A program made the position numbers and the translations under genes. A DNA stretch of 64,000 nucleotides from the NCBI GenBank assembly GCA_023634235.1, contig JAMKCF010000013.1, positions 11,595,705 through 11,659,704 on the forward strand, written 5' to 3'. A model generated the notes under the pieces. The model saw only the letters and a list, made by a program, of their open reading frames with translations, was not told the DNA's origin and did no database searches. This DNA is from Pisaster brevispinus (taxonomy: Eukaryota; Echinodermata; Asteroidea; Forcipulatida; Asteriidae). Each line of letters starts with the position of its first letter. Position 1 is the stretch's first letter. This document shows positions 1-11,126 of this stretch, in pieces.

Positions 1-39
1 AAATCAATACATTAGTTGAAACATTTTCAATGTACCTAC

Positions 40-110
40 CTATGTTGTAAATCATCTCAGACTGCACTCCTGCCCAATACCTTTTCGCTGGGCCCTGCAC
101 AATGGTGGCC
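40..110 (-). CDS. Reeler-domain protein, gene A, exon 4 (end of Reeler domain)
   Basis: This 71-bp exon joins exon 3 to give FRATIVQGPAKRYWAGVQS, the typical closing segment of a Reeler domain (F-r-A-T-v-v ... f/y-W-x-g-V-x-S). The acceptor is ATATTGTAG and the donor is CATAG|GTAGGT, phase 1. The next exon should lie left of base 1. By analogy with gene B it would encode a hydrophobic tail. A cis-regulatory or splicing role for the nearby sequence cannot be judged. Confidence 0.87.
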
Positions 111-365
111 CTACAATATTGAAAGGGTAGTAAGAGTAAACGTTAAATAAAATGAAAGCAGAAGGGAATCCAAAGCTACAAACTAAAATTGTTTTGGTAA
201 ATTGAACGTCAGATGAAATTTTTCCAGTTGAATTTGGTGACGGGCGAACCTTCAAGAAAACCACAACAATTTGCCCTTCATTAACAAGTCATGACACGTA
301 GGCTTATAGCGCTCAACGATGTATTGCATTCCACTCGTTAAATCAACCCTCCAATATCCAACTTT

Positions 366-1212
366 CTCCAACACTGTCAGACATGCTGCCAACACTCGCA
401 CACGACTCATGTGAGCTGGAACGCCCGGCAGACTAACACCATCTCCAACACTGTCAGACATGCTGCCAACACTCGCACACGACTCATGTGAGCTGGAACG
501 CCCGGCAGACTAACACCATCTCCAACACTGTCAGACATGCTGCCAACACTCGCACACGACTCTTGTGAGCTGGAACGCCCGGCAGCCTAACACCATCTCC
601 AACACTGTCAGACATGCTGCCAACACTCGCACACGACTCTTGTGAGCTGGAACGGTCGGCAAACTAACACCATCTCCAACACTGTCAGACATGCTGCCAA
701 CACTCGCACACGACTCTTGTGAGCTGGAACGGTCGGCAAACTAACACCATCTCCAACACTGTCAGACATGCTGCCAACACTCGCACACGACTCTTGTGAG
801 CTGGAACGCCCGACAGACTAATACCATCTCCAACACTGTCAGACATGCTGCCAATACTCGCACACGACTCATGTGAGCTGGAACGCCCGGCAGACTAACA
901 CCATCTCCAACACTGTCAGACATGCTGCCAACACTCGCACACGACTCTTGTGAGCTGGAACGCCCGGCAGCCTAACACCATCTCCAACACTGTCAGACAT
1001 GCTGCCAACACTCGCACACGACTCTTGTGAGCTGGAACGCCCGACAGACTAATACCATCTCCAACACTGTCAGACATGCTGCCAATACTCGCACACGACT
1101 CATGTGAGCTGGAACGCCCGGCAGACTAACACCATCTCCAACACTGTCAGACATGCTGCCAACACTCGCACACGACTCTTGTGAGCTGGAACGCCCGGCA
1201 GCCTAACACCAT
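366..1212. repeat. 77-bp minisatellite, 11 copies
   Basis: Eleven head-to-tail copies of a 77-bp unit begin at 366, 443, 520 and so on to 1136. Each holds CACTGTCAGACATGCTGCC and CACACGACTCTTGTGAGC. Copies differ by a few substitutions (GACTAA/GCCTAA, CTCATG/CTCTTG, CGCCCGGC/CGGTCGGC), and the variants recur in blocks, which suggests unequal exchange. The array lies in intron 3 of Reeler gene A. The unit length is not a multiple of three and the array is not coding. Confidence 0.97.
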
Positions 1213-1224
1213 GGTACTTTTTCC

Positions 1225-1390
1225 AACACTATCAGTAAATGTCCCCAGTTGGAAATTGTGTACAAAACCAATGAGAGATGTTGCCAAAAGGTTTAGGTCC
1301 AAACAAAAGAGGAACAATGGGAGGTCCCCGATCGCAGGCGATACACACTTGTGTGTGTGGGTGTGGGCTTTTGGGATACCCTTGTGGGTT
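1225..1390. repeat. Dispersed repeat shared with element X1
   Basis: The stretch with CCCCAGTTGGAAATTGTG, a GTTGCCAAAA segment, and GGGAGGTCCCCGAT followed by a TG-rich run recurs with moderate divergence at about 19195-19345 inside element X1. No coding potential is visible. Confidence 0.75.
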
Positions 1391-1524
1391 CTTTCAAAGG
1401 GGCAATACTACTTTCTTGCCATGCCAAGTACTCCCTACGTCACTTACACTTATTTTGTAAATATGACATTACCCCAAAACGTAAGCAACAAAGTATGTTA
1501 AAAATTAAAGACACTTGCACTATT

Positions 1525-1700
1525 CGCATACTGGTAAGCGCACATTCGCGAAAACAAAAACAGCATCGTGAAACATGCGCACATACAAATAATTTCAGAT
1601 CGTGACTATTGCGTGCATATATTCGTGAATAATTCAGCGACGTCGTAGATCCATGCAAACATATTCGTAATAATTATGCGATGTCCCTTCAGAGCCAACA
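1525..1700. repeat. Decayed relic of element V family
   Basis: GCGCACATTCGCGAAAACA, a CATCGTGAAACATGCGCACAT segment and ATGCGATGTCCCTTCAGAGCC resemble the arms of foldback element V at 43426-44302, including the CCCTTCAGGGCCACC terminal motif. The copy is degenerate and I see no target duplication. Confidence 0.6.
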
Positions 1701-1992
1701 CATTTTTACGAGAATACCGTGTGCGGCACGAGGTCGTAATAAAAATTTTCCTAGCATGATTGGTGGGTTTATAACCACTTGGCGCTGTAAACAAACTTGA
1801 ATGCTTGACGCAGCTCAAAGCAAATATAAGTCAAGATTAATATTTATTGTATCTGACAAACACCGTTATTACGTATGCAGCATTTTCAAGTCGTATTTTT
1901 GTTTTATCAATAAAGTTCATTAGCAGGCAACATTGGCGTTTACGGCTGCGTCTATACTTTAGGAAAGTATGCCAAAAAAGAAAAAAGCTTAC

Positions 1993-2084
1993 CGGAAAAC
2001 AATAGGTTCTTTATCCTCAGGTCCAGACGTCCAAGTCACCGTCATGTTAGTTATTGCGCGGTTGTTTGTATGACCCAACGCATC
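1993..2084 (-). CDS. Reeler-domain protein, gene A, exon 3
   Basis: This 92-bp exon begins in phase 0 after ...AATGTAG and encodes DALGHTNN, ITNMTVTWTSG and EDKEPIVF. It matches the Reeler pattern H-T-n ... v-T-W-t-a-P ... v-x-F. It ends TTTTCCG|GTAAGC in phase 2, so the last codon is completed as Arg by the first base of exon 4. Just before the exon the frame would read a TAG, which is simply the acceptor dinucleotide; gene B has CAG there. Length and phase are identical to the paralogous exon at 57096-57187. Confidence 0.88.
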
Positions 2085-3152
2085 CTACATTGGCAATGAG
2101 TTCAGAGTGTTGATAGAGATATTAAGCCTATACAGGATTGGTAGAGCTGACAAAATAGTCACAGGTTCGGGTGTTCAGGTTTTGTGCGATCAACCATCAA
2201 CATGATATGACAAACTTTTAAAAAAAATTGGGCCTAATCCGCTTTGTGAGTCAGGAGAAAATAGTGAAAAAACATACATAGCCTCATTTCAGAGGGAAAT
2301 ACAGATAAAACAGTTCTAGATGAACTTCTTAATCAGTTGAAACTGGACAGGAACGCCCCTAGACAGGAACTTTGTTCATTTTAAACAGTCCTTCTGGCTC
2401 TAGCTGGGTTTTTTTCCTTTCCTCTGTATTTAAATTGCTCTTGGTGTATCTTTTAATGTTTTTACCAATGTGCATTTTGTACTTATTATCTGCCCGAGAA
2501 ATTAAACAAATTTGAATATACTAAGTTTTTAGACTAAAATTAACAATCTCGTATAGTACATTTTAAATTAACAGTATTTATTGTAAGACAGTCGAGTTTT
2601 TAGTAAATCCAATAAAGGGGACTTGTTAGGGAGTCAATATTGAGATCAATGAGGTTTGTCGTTACACGCTGATGTTAGAGTTGTGGACAAGTCGTTGAAT
2701 GTTTGCCGTGGCTCTCACGCGACCAAGACTGCTGCCTCCTGACTGAAAGGCCGTATCCGAATCGGCTGCTAGAGCTACGGCTACGACTGTTGCTAAGGTC
2801 TTTGCTAAGAACGTCCTAAAATTCAGCGCGTGATGACGCAGCGATCCTACCGTAAATGTAGCCGTAGCCACTAATTCTATATGGCCTAAATGCGGATGAG
2901 GTCTCGCGGGAGCAGCAGTGTCGCGAGTTGCAAAGTCGTATTAGTTTATATCGTAAAGTCGTACCCAAATTCATATTTGCCCCCCCCCCAAAAAAAAGTT
3001 TTTTTTTTAAATAAGTAAATAAATAAATAAATAGTAATAATAATAACAAATTAAAAAAAGTGTCGAGTGCAAAGTCGTATTCATATCGTAAAGTCGTAGC
3101 CAAATTCATATTTGCCCCCCCCAAAAAAAAAAAGAAGAAGAAAGAAATTAAG

Positions 3153-3223
<71 letters not shown>

Positions 3224-3399
3224 AAAGAAGAAGAAAATGTGATCTTTTTTTGCATGCTCTGATAAGATGAAATAATAATAATAATAAAATTAATAAAAAT
3301 AATAATAGTTTCCTGGTGACGGGCCTGTCTTCTAGTAATTTCTTTTTATTCTTTTTGATTGGGGGATCAATGATCTTACTGATCTTAATAAATCCCTAC
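2085..3399. other. Intron 2 of Reeler gene A, with short repeats
   Basis: No coding sequence is supported. The stretch has two related ~60-bp segments (GTCGTA-rich, ending in C-runs and A-runs) at about 2930-3000 and 3060-3135. An AAAT microsatellite follows at about 3143-3225 and AAT-rich tracts after it. Confidence 0.6.
3143..3225. repeat. (AAAT)n microsatellite
   Basis: About 20 uninterrupted AAAT units, flanked by AAGAAG-rich sequence on both sides. Confidence 0.95.
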
Positions 3400-3572
3400 C
3401 GCATCTGATGAACAGGCAAGCGTTTCCGCCCCCTTGGGAACTCTGCTGAAAGATCCTACAGGTCGGGTTTTCCAATAAGGGTCACAGGTAAATATGGGTT
3501 CGTTCTGACGTCTTGCTTGCAAGAAGAAGCCCTTGAAGAATACTCCACTACTGTCATTACTTCGCACAGTCA
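3400..3572 (-). CDS. Reeler-domain protein, gene A, exon 2 (Reeler core)
   Basis: This 173-bp exon encodes the centre of the Reeler domain. It opens at a pyrimidine-containing acceptor ending CTGACAG. Joined to exon 1 it reads KVTVRSNDSSG, then the hallmark FFKGFFLQAR (family consensus F-x-GF-l-l-QAR), a CDP cysteine, the VGSF motif and a second cysteine in ACSSDA. The donor is GCG|GTAGGG and leaves phase 0. The same 173-bp exon, with the same phases, occurs in gene B at 62240-62412, with most residues conserved. The adjoining intron bases upstream are also similar between the copies, which suggests a young duplication. Confidence 0.9.
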
Positions 3573-5260
3573 CTGTCAGATGTGCACAAGAAAACAAAAA
3601 TAATGCTGAAATCTCTTCTTTTGTTGAATTGGTTAAGAGTTATTAAAGTGACAACCACTCAGTGACAACCAGTGGTATGCCTTCATGTTGTGACAACCGC
3701 TTACTATTAAAGGTTACATTGTTTGGTATTAACACACAGGTGGTAAGTACTTCTGAACACAAAAGTGTTCAATTTTCAGCTTGTGTAAAGTGCTTCATTG
3801 TAAGATCTTCATGTGCTGCAATTAAAAAAAATTAAAAAGATGGAATTAGCTCTTGCAAACATTTAAGATTTATAAATTAATTCTTAGATGTGGATCTAAT
3901 TGGTGCTCTTAGAAAATAATAAAATGGCAAATATGGGCCAGTCTGACAGAAATGACCCAAATTGGATACACCCCAAGCACCATGCTCCGTACCCCTCGGG
4001 TCTGTGACCAACGTGAGGATGGAAGGGTGACGATTATTGCGACTAGGATGGGCCGTACAATGGTCTTGCAGATTGTTTGCAACCAGTTTTACATTCTTTT
4101 AAAAATCCATTAATTTATATTGGCGTTTAAAATTGTATTATCTGCCTATGTCGTTTAAGACTGACACTTCAAATTACTGTCGCTCGCCGTAACATAAGTT
4201 GCTCTATTTTTCAAACTGCTGTTTTGGAGTCTGCTCGTTACATTTTAAGTTATTTTTCAAGAAAACAGTTAAGCTGACCACTGTATACGTACAGAACTGT
4301 CAATGTGTTTTCATTCCTGCAACTATTTTAATGAGTAATTTATTCCAAAACACATACGTCACTTCGGGAAAATGAAAAAACGAGTTTTGCCCACAAACCA
4401 ATGCTGTGTACGAACCAATGAATATTGAGACATACCGCGATAGGCCACTTCGCTAAAATACTACGCGTCCAGGGCTTAATTTCATAGAGCTGCTTAAGCA
4501 TAAAAAGCAGCTAAGCACAACATCATATGCTTACCAGAATAAGGTAACCACACAAAATACCATGTCAAATGTACAATTTATGGCAGTATCGTGCTCCTCA
4601 TATGGAAACGTTTCAGCTGTTTTTGGCCACTCCACCGTGCATAAGCGCGGGCGCGCGCGGGCTGACTGGAGCAGTAAATTGACAATACCATTATAACCCG
4701 GGGGTGGCCACGCGCGCAGCAAGCAGCAATGAGGGGAGAGTTTGCCTTCATAAAAATAAACCCGGGGCGTGAGGCGAGTGACAATTGGGGTAAAAAGAGA
4801 GTTGTTAACAATGCAGTAGTTTGTCTTTATGCTCTTAATTGTTTTAGCAAGTTCTGTGTTCACATACAAATTTGTTTTAGTACTAAGATTAGGAACCATC
4901 CAAGTTGAACATGAACTATTAATACAAAATGCGAACGTTATATAATGTAACAAAAATGAGCTAGAGGCTGGAATTCTTGTAGAAGCAGCAACAGCTGTTT
5001 TTATTCAAAATAAATAATTATATCACATCTCATTAGTTTGTAAGTTGTAAAATTCAAGCGAACATGTCAAATAATTATATGCAATGCATTAAGCAGCTCT
5101 ATAAAATTGGGTCCACAGGATTTAACACTAAAATTCATTCTAAATTACTGCATAGTGCTCACTTTGAAAATTTAAAAACTTCAGCAATAACATGTAGGCC
5201 CAATTCAAATACAGTTAAAAGTACACCTTTGGTCTTTGGAATCAATTGTTTTAATGATCC
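3573..5260. other. Intron 1 of gene A, 3' part, no gene seen
   Basis: No supported gene. At about 4474-4520 a fragment with TTTCATAGAGCTGCTTAAGC matches the dispersed repeat that is amplified at 57848-58297. A long minus-strand frame at 4531-4953 has no recognisable domain and crosses low-complexity GCGCG sequence; I leave it out as a gene. Confidence 0.5.
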
Positions 5261-5279
5261 TCTAATGGAGATCTACTCA

Positions 5280-5495
5280 ATAAAACTAACCTGGAATGCA
5301 CCAAAACATTGCAGAAACATTTCTCAGATTGTAATATTTTTGAATCCCCCTCTCTAAAACTACATTCCTTTGAATGGAATTGTTTCTCAAAATGTTGTAC
5401 ATTATCAACAGCAAGTTATTCTTAACAAGTAAGTTTTTATGGTTATTAACTTTTGGAGTAATTACCAACTTAGGTACACATGTACCCTCCATTTA
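5280..5495. repeat. Diverged copy of a dispersed repeat also in X1 and X2
   Basis: AAAACTACATTCCTTTGAATG, GTTTCTCAAAATGTTGTAC and ACAAGTAAGTTTTTATGG correspond to the clearer copies at about 19960-20085 and 46090-46200 (AAAACTACGTTACTCCAGAGG, GTTCCTCACAATG, ACCAAGTAAGTTTTTATGC). I recall this repeat as common in echinoderm genomes, but I have not searched for it. Confidence 0.6.
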
Positions 5496-5674
5496 CAATG
5501 CATACTGTTTGAATTTAACAAGTGAACCACAGTTAAATTTAACAATTAAATGGTTTAATATACATTCAAACTTCAGAAGGATTTCTCAAGCTATTGAGAC
5601 AGGAATTTTCTGAGGGCAATTTGAAAATAGACTTAATTAGGAAGAATGTCATGCATGTTCTCAACTGTCACTTT

Positions 5675-6813
5675 TTATCTGGCACTACATGTACGTTTAT
5701 TGTGCCCCTGTTTCCCACAAGAACTACAAGTTACACTGAATTGCATCGATCGTTCACATTCCAGTTCAAGGTCTTCAATGCGATTTTGCTTTTCCATTAT
5801 TTGTTTAAAAGCAACTGCTTTATGGTTAGTTCCTCGAAAATACCAGCCAGTGACATAATCATTTAATTTCTCAAGGCCCTGTTGACTGAATACAGAAATA
5901 TTGCCATTAAGCCTGACTGACTCTCCAATATGATTGGCCAAGATATGCATATAGGGGGTCACATCTTTAGTTGGGTAGATTTCACAGAACAGTCTTAACC
6001 AACACCTGGCATTGTCTTCGAATGCTTTCAAGGCAACCTCATTTTGATGAGATAAACTTGAAATTTCCTTTATAAGAAGTTTGAAGTTACTCCAAAGATC
6101 TTTAATTTATTAAATGGTGTTTCAGCTAAAAACAATCCCAAATCGATTGAATTGAGAATTCGCCAGTGCTCTGGTCCTGTGAAGTCTCTGTAAGTCAATT
6201 TTCCTGCCCCATCAACGATGAAACACCACTCAATATTTAGTGAATGTACAAATGTTTCAAACTTGTCCATGTTAGGGGCTTGTTTACATGTACCTTTTCG
6301 TGAAGACTTCACTTCATTGTCATCCTCGAAGAATTGCTATTAAATGTCCAACAAGCTGATCTGCTATTCTAAGAAACAAATGTAGCGTGTCTGGGACAAC
6401 ACGAGTTAATGGTATTGTGCTGAAGAGAGGTGGATTTGAACAGTTGTACTTGTCTTTTTTTTGTGTTGCACATTTTGTTATTGAATCAACTGTTCTTGCA
6501 CCATTGTCTTTGTTTATCATTGACCATTTCTTAGTGTGTTCCCATCTGTCAGCTTTTGAGCACTGGCACCATAAGCAACTATATTTTGCACTGCAGGCAT
6601 CTAATCCAGTTATGACATTCAAAAATTTCAGATCTCCACCAAGGAAGAAAACAACATCAATTACTTGACCATTTATGTTAATAGTCTGCATTTCATTCAC
6701 CTCACAAATTAGGGGATTCAATGCCTCTTTCAGGGATTGATATTTTTCCCTCACTTGAAGGATTGACAGAATGTGGTTACCTGTTACACTCTTGCAGTTT
6801 GTCTCATTTATGA
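5675..6813 (-). pseudogene. Broken exon of an orphan, probably transposon-derived protein with a C-terminal zinc knuckle
   Basis: Three consecutive minus-strand open segments (6813-6320, 6312-6070, 6060-5675) read as one protein interrupted by a frameshift near 6315 and a stop near 6070. The 5' edge looks like a real acceptor (TTTTCATTGTATTCAG). Visible motifs are LGGDLKFLNVITGLDA, a CLWCQC pair, a VVPDTLHLFLRI segment, TPYMHILANHIGES with FSQQGLEKLN, and a closing zinc knuckle CSSCGKQGHNKRTC. Proteins of this layout are, as I recall, multicopy in invertebrate genomes and linked to mobile DNA, but I cannot name the transposase superfamily. It lies in intron 1 of Reeler gene A, in the same orientation. 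A captured host gene is possible but less likely. Confidence 0.6.
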
Positions 6814-7331
6814 CACTGAATACAATGAAAATGTATTAAGCAATATTTGCTGGTCACTTCGAGATAATGCAAATGACACGCGCGCCTGAACTGCGCTGTA
6901 GCGATGTGTATACCATTATTGAAGTGACGTAACGAGACAGGTCACTATGGAAATACAATATGGCAAATCTTGTGATACATCGTTCATATTATTTAGCGTC
7001 ATTACGAAACCACTGCGTATTAAGTACTCCATAAAACGCCCGGGACCCTGTTTTGGGTTCAGGGCGATACAAAAGCCATTGAATATTAATTGGTGTGCCA
7101 GACAGCACCAGATGCTCTAGAGATGTAGAGTTACGATCCCGGTTTCCTGGGAGAAGATTGGAACAAGTTTCTTTGAACCAGAGTTTGCAATGTCCAGGGG
7201 AGATGAGAGAGAGATTATCGGCTCCCCCTTTGACGTGTTATCAGTCCTAGAATAATCTAAGATACATGAATTCGCATGTTGTGCACACGCCATTAAACGC
7301 TTTACAATACCACAAAATACAATGTTCCTAC

Positions 7332-7542
7332 CTTTTATTGGCTCGCCCGTATTATATGTCGGACTGCTAACATCGATCGTGTAAGGTGGTGGACCAGTGG
7401 CTGTGGTCGGCATATGATGCCGGCTTTCTGGGTCCATACTAATGCACATGTGTGGATGTCTCTCAACGGGCACCTTATCAGGTAGTGCCAGTGTTCCACA
7501 TGACGAAAACATTACAACCACAAGTACAACAAGGACTGCCAT
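7332..7542 (-). CDS. Reeler-domain protein, gene A, exon 1 (signal peptide and start of Reeler domain)
   Basis: First coding exon of a secreted or membrane-attached Reeler-domain protein. The ATG at 7542 opens a hydrophobic N-terminus (residues 2-20, rich in Val, Leu and Ala), as in a signal peptide. The start of a Reeler domain follows: a Cys at residue 33, then a GPPPYTIDVSS stretch and YNTGEPIK, matching the usual Pro-Tyr and Tyr-x-x-Gly-Glu positions. The exon ends at a good donor (AAAAG|GTAGGA) after 70 codons plus one base (phase 1), and exon 2 begins with exactly the two bases needed. Reeler domains occur in reelin, F-spondin, FRRS1-type ferric reductases and insect defence proteins. 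By comparison with paralog B, a short Reeler-only protein is the likeliest form, but the 3' end of gene A lies outside the window. Its molecular function is unknown. Confidence 0.88.
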
Positions 7543-9823
7543 TTTCCACCCCTGTAAGAAACATAATACAGTCTTTGTCGGTAGTAATCATCGAGCCACA
7601 AACAAAATGGAGTATTACAAAGTGGAATTTTTTAACACAGATCATGACATACATTCAGGTGGGAGAAATATATCAATAACTTTACGTCGAGCGGAAACCT
7701 CTAAGCCCTTTTACCTTTCCGTATTTAATATTTTTATATCTCTTAATATCTCTTTAAAGCTTCTGTATTTGATAGTTTGCGCGGTGAGAAATCTGTGAAA
7801 TGGTCAGGGTAAACTTGTGTAGTGCCCCCTCGTGGTTTAAAATTTCCCGGTGGGCCGACATCGACAAGGTGGGTCGAGTTGGGCATATTCCAATACATCG
7901 GGATGTGGGAGTGGTCAGGTCGACATGTAACCGAGAGACGACCAGAAAAAAAACACTTAAATCTCGTCAACGAACGGCGAAAAACACTTAAAGACGCTAC
8001 TAAAATATTAGGAAATGGTGCAATCATAGACTGATTTCCGAGTTTGGGTTTTATTTATCTTGACAGGAAACTACGTGAATTCCGCGCCACGTCACAGGCT
8101 TTTTAACGTGTACAAAAGGGATAGCATGGCAGAACGTCATTGGAAATGACGAGGTTGTCGGTTTGCCACAAATTTAAAAGAACGTTTAAAACATGTAAGA
8201 CTGACGCAATGGTGACGTCATGGTTTTACATAACTAAGTAAAGTTATACACTTTAATAACATGGTAAGCAACTTGTATAAGTATACGATTATCTGAATAT
8301 CTGTATAAACTTTATAGGAATACGGCCGTTGACAAAAACATTTTAAGGAAAAACAAAATCTGGACAAATGCGGCTAAGGCCGAAACCCTAAAAAAATTAT
8401 TATAATAATAATTTTAAAAATTTGGACGAAATCACTGGGCGTTTCGGTTACCAGACCGAAACCCCTAAAAACAAACTGTGGAGAAATCTATCCGCAAGTT
8501 ATCCTGGTATTAACAGTTTTGAGATGGTGCTTAATAACAAAAAGAGAGCAAAATTGAAGACAATTCTCAAAAGAAAAACTACGAATTAAAGGGTAAGAAT
8601 GAACCAGAGAGCGTTGACATAATTAGCAAAAACTCCCGTTCCCTAGGTGGGCACCTGTATTTACGCTGCAGTAGGCTTCGCAGAGTAAAATGAACGGAAA
8701 AGAAAAGAAAAAAAAATACACATATCAACTAGTTATTCTCAATAGAAAACCCAAAGACCATCAGAATTGCACCACAGATCATTTTCATCTTCAAAATATA
8801 CTTTAAAACAGGCGATTTGTATCAACTTGGTATTGTACGCACATTTTAAAATCATCCACAAAAATGTATACAGAAATATTGTCTTACCTTTAGGAAATGT
8901 GACTCAAGAGAAATTATCTGTCGTTAGCTCAGATAGAGGATATCACTATGAGTCATGTATCTTACCATTAATGTGACTTCAATCACATTAATGGTTTGAG
9001 CTCCCCAAAGAAGTCTGGGTGCTTGACAAGTGGGCTACTTCCGGGATTTTGAACGGTATGTTTGTCGGCCCATTCAGCACAAACGCGATTGAAACCAACG
9101 ACTTCAAAACGGTGTGCTTTCCTGAAGGACTTTGGAATGTTATTTTGTTCGGTTGTTGATGTAATTATTTATTCATGTTATACTTATGGTCTAAAAGTAA
9201 TTGGAGTTCAAAAAGTTCAAAAAGCTTACTTGATATCAGAGCGATTGCATTTTTCCCTAAGCCCCCCCCCCCCACCCACACCCACTTCTCGACCCGATAA
9301 ATCAAGGACTTTGTTCTCATAATGTTTGGACTTTACAGACGTCATGACAAAATCAAATCGAGATCATAGGTCTGTCACAACATGCGGATCCACTTTGTAA
9401 AGACCTCGGGATCAACGGGTTTGGGGCGCCGTTTGTCAATAAAATATTTTGTATTTTGACATGTTTACCATAATTTAGACACGTAACCCATGTAGAAAGT
9501 GTTGCCAAAAGTATTAGTTGGTTGACATACCGGTAGAGTATGGTTATGTTCTTTTAAATATAGTTTGTACACCTTGCGGTACCCTTGCCTTTGTAATTAA
9601 TTGTTTTATTTTTTAATCAGGATCATTGTGAGACTTAGCCTCTTGCCAAGTTCCTGGGTACACAAATTGTTTACTTAGTACTTTTACTGCGTAGTCGCAA
9701 AGAGCATGCCCGACTGAGAATTCAATTCGATTCGACGCGGCAAGAGCGCGACGTTTGTCACCACGTCGTGCAACTACCGTGTAGCATGGCAATGTCGAAC
9801 TTAAATAAAAAGTTTACGCTAAA
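7543..9823. other. Upstream flank of Reeler gene A, no gene seen
   Basis: No supported gene. It holds a short perfect hairpin at about 8964-8994 (ACCATTAATGTGA, 7-base loop, then its complement), a C-run near 9262 and AT-rich tracts. If gene A is transcribed from near its first exon, its promoter should lie in the first few hundred bases here, but I see no TATA box that I would defend. Confidence 0.45.
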
Positions 9824-9999
9824 CCGGCTGCAACTGGGCCCGGCTGCAACTGGGCCCGGCTGCAACTGGGCCCGGCTGCAACTGGGCCCGGCTGCAACTG
9901 GGCCCGGCTGCAACTGGGCCCGGCTGCAACTGGGCCCGGCTGCAACTGGGCCCGGCTGCAACTGGGCCCGGCTGCAACTGGGCCCGGCTGCAACTGGGC
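9824..9999. repeat. 16-bp GC-rich tandem array, 11 copies
   Basis: Eleven copies of CCGGCTGCAACTGGGC follow without change. The array is open in several frames on both strands because the perfect unit contains no stop. These frames (repeats of QLQPGPVAAGPSCSRA and similar) are repeat artefacts. The unit has GGGCCC and CCGG palindromes. Confidence 0.97.
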
Positions 10000-10319
10000 T
10001 AGCACGACAGTGTCGAGTTGACATGCGTGTCTACTCGTATCACACATTTTTTGACAATTTGCAAGGTTTAGATTGTTGTTATTTATGCGTCAAAATCCTG
10101 TACATTGAACATATGGGATTGATTTTGAGTATAGATAGTAGAGTATCGTTTGATGGAAGAGAAAATTGTGGTGGAATATTAAAGTGTGAAACTAAATAAT
10201 GATAGGCCTACTGACTGTCATGACTGTCAGTGTCATGAATGTTTTTAGAGGAATTCTGAACTAAGTGTTGTATTAATAAGGTTTAATTCTCCAGTTCAAT
10301 ATTTTTCAATGTTATTAAT

Positions 10320-10868
10320 TGTGGCGGTTGACGATTAACTTAAACTGACAGTGACACAGTTGACTTTCTTTTATAACACTATGACACGGTTTAATCTACA
10401 AACACAAAGGAAAAACAACAATACTGATTGTAAGCATACAATTACATTTAGACAACAGTTCTCAATTATCATGTGCTATGGGTCTTTAACTATATAAGAA
10501 CGTACTGTGTAGCCTGAATGCATAAGTCAACATAAAGTGAAACCTTTCATTTATACCTTGATGATTCATAACAACATTGGCAACTAAAAATACCTTAAAG
10601 CGCTTCAGAATGTTCTTAATTATTAACTGTAAATCTTATACTATCTGTGATTCTTATATTATCAAATTGAGATGTTAATTGCAACACTTACGACATTGGG
10701 CCTTCGTGAAACAGTTATCAACAAAGTAAAACAGATGGCGCAGAATCCATGTGACTATCAAAAAAATAAATAAAAAGTAGAACTTCACAGTCCCTCGAGT
10801 AGCGCCCTCTATTGACCAAAAAGCTTCAGTAGAGTCTGCTAATAATAACTTGGCATACTGACCTAACA
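10320..10868 (-). repeat. 3' LTR of the BEL/Pao element
   Basis: Copy of the 549-bp LTR at the 3' end of the element. TTAAT target duplication at 10315-10319. Confidence 0.95.
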
Positions 10869-11126
10869 TCCCGACCCCTAAATGAATGTCTATAAAAACA
10901 TATCATTTACTAATACAACAATAAGGGAAGAATGTCAATACAAAAAATATATATATATATATAAACAATAATAATAAAAATAAATGCCCTTTAAAAAATG
11001 GAATTTAAAAAAAATGGCAATCTAAAAAAGTGCACCTTTAAAGTTAACACTTTAGTTTACTTTAACAATGGTGAAAAATCACCCAGCACAAAAAGCTCAA
11101 AAATTCAAACAACAAACAACTCAAGA

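Noticed and set aside
366..1212. Could the regular 77-bp repeat be a CRISPR array?
   Set aside because: Repeats are contiguous without unique spacers, the genome is eukaryotic, and there are no cas genes. It is a minisatellite.
4531..4953. 140-codon minus frame
   Set aside because: No recognisable domain, overlaps a second frame and low-complexity GCGC sequence, and lies in an intron.
5064..5866. Plus-strand frames of 70-97 codons
   Set aside because: They overlap a dispersed repeat (5280-5495) and the antisense of the zinc-knuckle exon; no motif.
9758..10199. Open frames of 77-143 codons on both strands with repeating Gly-Pro-Ala-Gln sequence
   Set aside because: They are translations of the perfect 16-bp array, open in several frames on both strands, with no motif outside it.
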